This document shows, piece after piece, positions 5,308 to 7,336 of a DNA stretch of 7,336 nucleotides. Both the position numbers and the translations under genes were made by a program. Under the pieces are notes generated by a model. That model worked only from the letters and a program-made list of their open reading frames with translations, was not told the origin of the DNA and did no database searches. The stretch is from Phycisphaerae bacterium (GTDB lineage Bacteria; Planctomycetota; Phycisphaerae; UBA1845; PWPN01): assembly GCA_003557125.1 (NCBI GenBank), contig PWPN01000075.1, forward strand, positions 1 to 7,336, in the 5' to 3' direction. Numbering within the stretch: position 1 is the stretch's first letter; each line of letters begins with the position of its first letter.

Positions 5308-5706
5308 TCAACGCCCGACGCACTGGACCAGGAGCCGACGGGTCCGCGGGCCGTCGAATTCGCAAAAATAGACCCCCTGCCAGGTACCCAGAACGAGCCG
5401 CCCCCCCTCAACCGGTATGAACTGGGAGACCCCCACCGCCGAGCATTTCAGATGGGCGTCGCTGTTGCCTTCGTTATGACGATAAGCCGTTTCATGCTGG
5501 GGAATTAACTTCTCGAGCTTCCAGAGCACGTCGTGAAGGACATCGGGGTCGGCATTTTCCTGGATGGTGACTGCCGCCGTCGTGTGGGGGACGAAACAGA
5601 CGACGAAGCCGTCCTGGACCCCGCTCTCCTGGACGGCCTTCTGGACGCGGTCGGTGACGTCGATCATCTGGCTGCGGCTGCTCGTTTTGACCGTGATGGT
5701 TTCCAT
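5308..5706 (-). CDS. yjbQ: YjbQ family protein (UPF0047, secondary thiamine-phosphate synthase type)
   Basis: This is a small soluble protein of 132 aa; the family is usually about 135-140 aa. It carries the family's conserved wording: VPHTTAAVTIQENADPDV (39-56, with H41), HNEGNSDAHLK (77-87), and GGRLVLGTWQGVYFCEFDGP (101-120). E. coli YjbQ has weak thiamine-phosphate synthase activity when overproduced, but its cellular role is not settled, so the enzyme name should be taken as a family label. I chose ATG 5706 because AGGAG lies 7 nt upstream and the family begins here. A start 15 codons earlier (5751) would add an unrelated basic stretch and would overlap the promoter region. It is divergent from mnmA and on the same strand as rpsA, from which it is separated by 206 nt with a hairpin and a promoter, so probably not in one operon. 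Confidence 0.93.
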   Translation of the reverse strand: METITVKTSSRSQMIDVTDRVQKAVQESGVQDGFVVCFVPHTTAAVTIQENADPDVLHDVLWKLEKLIPQHETAYRHNEGNSDAHLKCSAVGVSQFIPVEGGRLVLGTWQGVYFCEFDGPRTRRLLVQCVGR

Positions 5707-5739
5707 TTTCCGGCTCCTGGGACGAATTTCGTTACCGCT

Positions 5740-5779
5740 ACGGCTGTCCACTATAATGGCGGATCGACGGCTGTGACAG
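5740..5779. promoter_or_regulatory. Overlapping divergent promoters of yjbQ and mnmA
   Basis: TATAAT (5752-5757, plus) is a perfect -10 for mnmA, though no good -35 box lies 16-18 nt upstream. On the minus strand TATAGT (5755-5750; five of six) with CTGTCA (5779-5774; four of six) at 18-nt spacing could serve yjbQ. The two -10 elements share four base pairs, so polymerase could not occupy both. ACGGCTGT is directly repeated at 5740-5747 and 5767-5774, flanking the shared -10, as an operator might be. Confidence 0.45.
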
Positions 5780-5830
5780 ACCGATCGTAGGGGCGAAAGT
5801 TCTCACAGACGCGCAGGAGCCCATTTTCCC

Positions 5831-6952
5831 ATGTCCGCCTTGTCCGCCCGTACCGGCAAAGTCGTCGTCGCAATGAGCGGCGGCGTCGATTCCAGTGTCG
5901 CTGCCGCCTTACTGGCTGAGCAGGGCTACGAGGTTATCGGGCTTTACATGTGCACGGGCGTTTCCGAGGACGCCCCGCAATTCGAGGGGGGCGACGCGGA
6001 ACCGGACAAGCGTCCCATCGGGTGTTGCAGTCCGGCTGATGCAGCCGACGCCCGCGCGGTCGCTCATCAACTGGGTATCGGTTTCTACGCGATCAACTTC
6101 AGCCGTCAGTTCGACGGGCTCATCGAACACTTTGCCGACGAATACCTCCGCGGCCGAACGCCCAACCCCTGCATCCTGTGCAACCGGGACCTGAAGTTCG
6201 GGCGGTTGGCCGACTATGGAAAAGCGGCAGGGGCCGATTTTATCGCCACCGGCCATTATGCCCGCATCGATCGGTCCCATGGTATGCCACGCCTCCGACG
6301 GGGCGTCGACAGGGCCAAAGACCAGTCCTATGTCCTGTTCGGCATCGACCGCGAACAGATGGAACGGACGCTGTTCCCGCTCGGCGAATTGACCAAGCAG
6401 GAGGTCCGCGCACATGCACGGAGGCTCGGCCTCAAGATCAGCGATAAAGGCGAATCGCAGGATATCTGTTTCGCCCCGGACCGCGACTATGCACGCATCG
6501 TGCGGGAGCGGCGTCCGGAGGGCTTCCAGGAAGGCCCAATCTTCGACGAGCGCGGCAGCGAGGTCGGACGTCACGCGGGGCTCGCGCATTTCACCGTAGG
6601 GCAACGCCGCGGCCTCGGGGTGGCGATGGGCAAGCCCTATTACGTCACTGCACTGGATACCACGCGGAACGCTGTGCTGATCGGGCCGGAAGAGGCGCTT
6701 AACTCCGACTATCTGGAAGCGTCCGATGTGCGCTGGCTCATCGAGGGGCCGACCGAGCCGCTCCAAGCCTCCGTGCAGATCCGCTATACGCATGCCGCAG
6801 CCTCGGCCCGGATCGAGCCGGCAGAACCTGACCGCGTGCGCGTCCACTTCGATACCGCCCAACGTGCCATCACACCGGGGCAGGCAGCTGTCTTTTATGA
6901 GGACGATGTCGTCCTGGGCGGCGGGGTTATCGAGACCTCACAGCGGCTCTGA
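5831..6952 (+). CDS. mnmA: tRNA-specific 2-thiouridylase MnmA
   Basis: MnmA adds sulfur to C2 of the wobble uridine (U34) in Lys, Glu and Gln tRNAs, using ATP and a persulfide, in the cytoplasm. The 373-aa length is normal. The PP-loop ATP motif is AMSGGVDSS (14-22). Other family blocks are CCSPADAADARAVA (65-78), TPNPCILCNRDLKFG (110-124), ATGHYAR (139-145), KDQSYVLF (163-170), SQDICFAPD (209-217) and TVGQRRGLGV (255-264). C117 and C213 match the catalytic cysteine pair. C114 adds a CxxC, giving three cysteines at the active site. The last third (about 265-373) is the beta-barrel domain. ATG 5831 is preceded by AGGAG (5815-5819) with an 11-nt spacer, a little long; TTG 5840 is a less likely alternative. 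A perfect -10 (5752-5757) lies upstream. A glycosyltransferase gene follows after 14 nt. Confidence 0.97.
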   Translation: MSALSARTGKVVVAMSGGVDSSVAAALLAEQGYEVIGLYMCTGVSEDAPQFEGGDAEPDKRPIGCCSPADAADARAVAHQLGIGFYAINFSRQFDGLIEHFADEYLRGRTPNPCILCNRDLKFGRLADYGKAAGADFIATGHYARIDRSHGMPRLRRGVDRAKDQSYVLFGIDREQMERTLFPLGELTKQEVRAHARRLGLKISDKGESQDICFAPDRDYARIVRERRPEGFQEGPIFDERGSEVGRHAGLAHFTVGQRRGLGVAMGKPYYVTALDTTRNAVLIGPEEALNSDYLEASDVRWLIEGPTEPLQASVQIRYTHAAASARIEPAEPDRVRVHFDTAQRAITPGQAAVFYEDDVVLGGGVIETSQRL

Positions 6953-6966
6953 ACGCACAAGAAACC

Positions 6967-7336
6967 ATGCTACTTATTCTGCACCAAGGCGCGATCGGCG
7001 ATTTCATATTGGCGCTGTCGGTCATCCAGCCGGCAGCAGAGAAGTTGGACGCCGAACAGGTGGTAGCTGTCGCCTCGGCCGACTCGGCCCGCCTGGCTGC
7101 GGGACGCAGCTGCATCGACCGGTGCGTTCATCCCGATGCGGCCAGCCTGCACACCCTGTTCGCATCCAAGGGCCCGCTCCATGAAAATCTGCAACGCCTT
7201 CTGGACAGTGCCCACTGGATCTTGAGCTTTCTGGGCGGGCCTGAAACAACAGTGCATGCACGTCTGACAGCGCATACGGCAGGCCAGGTCATCGTGATCG
7301 ACCCACGCCCAATGGCGACGACTTTGTCGAATCGAA
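6967..7336 (+). CDS. Glycosyltransferase family 9 (heptosyltransferase-like), 5' part
   Basis: The frame is open from ATG 6967 to the window edge, giving 123 residues with no stop. It begins MLLILHQGAIGDFILALSVI, which matches the N-terminal strand and G-x-x-G-D loop of GT9 enzymes (GAIGD at 8-12). These transfer heptose or similar sugars from ADP-activated donors onto lipopolysaccharide cores at the inner face of the membrane. Further wording such as VVAVASADSARLAA fits the first Rossmann-like domain. Only about a third of a typical protein of 330-360 aa is visible; the donor-binding C-terminal domain lies outside. The gene starts 14 nt after mnmA, so it is likely cotranscribed, though the ribosome site is weak (AAGAAA). 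Substrate cannot be told from this part. Confidence 0.72.
   Translation, partial: MLLILHQGAIGDFILALSVIQPAAEKLDAEQVVAVASADSARLAAGRSCIDRCVHPDAASLHTLFASKGPLHENLQRLLDSAHWILSFLGGPETTVHARLTAHTAGQVIVIDPRPMATTLSNR

Noticed and set aside
5909..6862. 317-codon minus-strand frame opposite mnmA
   Set aside because: It is a shadow of mnmA, whose motifs are intact on the plus strand.

Overview
The window carries six protein-coding genes that can be supported, one of them cut by the right edge, plus a candidate short leader ORF and several promoter, hairpin and leader elements. The DNA is GC-rich. The set of genes is mostly housekeeping: Mg2+ transport, a sigma-70 factor, ribosomal protein S1, a YjbQ-family enzyme and the tRNA thiolase MnmA. 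The sigma factor lacks region 1.1 and has the wording WWIKQAIKRAL in region 2.4. This, with a GT9 glycosyltransferase, makes me lean towards Planctomycetota (possibly Phycisphaerae), but that is an inference from memory of family wording and not a tested placement.

Layout, left to right. Positions 1-290 have no supportable gene. They hold a 13-bp perfect hairpin (6-37), probably the end of an upstream transcript, and a second hairpin (66-94) that looks like a terminator on the minus strand. A near-consensus sigma-70 promoter (TTGACA, 17 nt, TATAAA; 293-321) then drives mgtE (590-1969, +) through a leader of about 260 nt. That leader encodes a possible 41-residue peptide (386-511) whose first 20 residues are mostly Asp, Glu and Pro, followed by Arg. 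It also folds into several hairpins, with alternative pairing near the mgtE Shine-Dalgarno sequence. mgtE converges on a minus-strand block.

The minus-strand block reads right to left: a YjbQ-family enzyme (5706-5308), ribosomal protein S1 rpsA (5101-3143) and a short RpoD/SigA-like sigma factor (2986-2081). rpsA has its own candidate promoter, a GC-rich palindrome and a 24-nt pyrimidine tract in its leader. The start of the sigma gene is ambiguous: the best Shine-Dalgarno sequence sits 8 nt before an ATC codon, while a GTG start further upstream overlaps a G-quadruplex-like tract.

yjbQ and mnmA (5831-6952, +) are divergent, with -10 elements of opposite strands overlapping in a 124-bp gap. 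mnmA is followed after 14 nt by the start of a GT9-family glycosyltransferase that runs off the window.

The strongest lead for something undescribed is the mgtE leader. Its acidic and proline-rich peptide followed by arginines resembles in layout the MgtL leader peptide of enterobacterial mgtA, but here it precedes an unrelated type of Mg2+ transporter. No mobile element, CRISPR array, tRNA or rRNA was seen.
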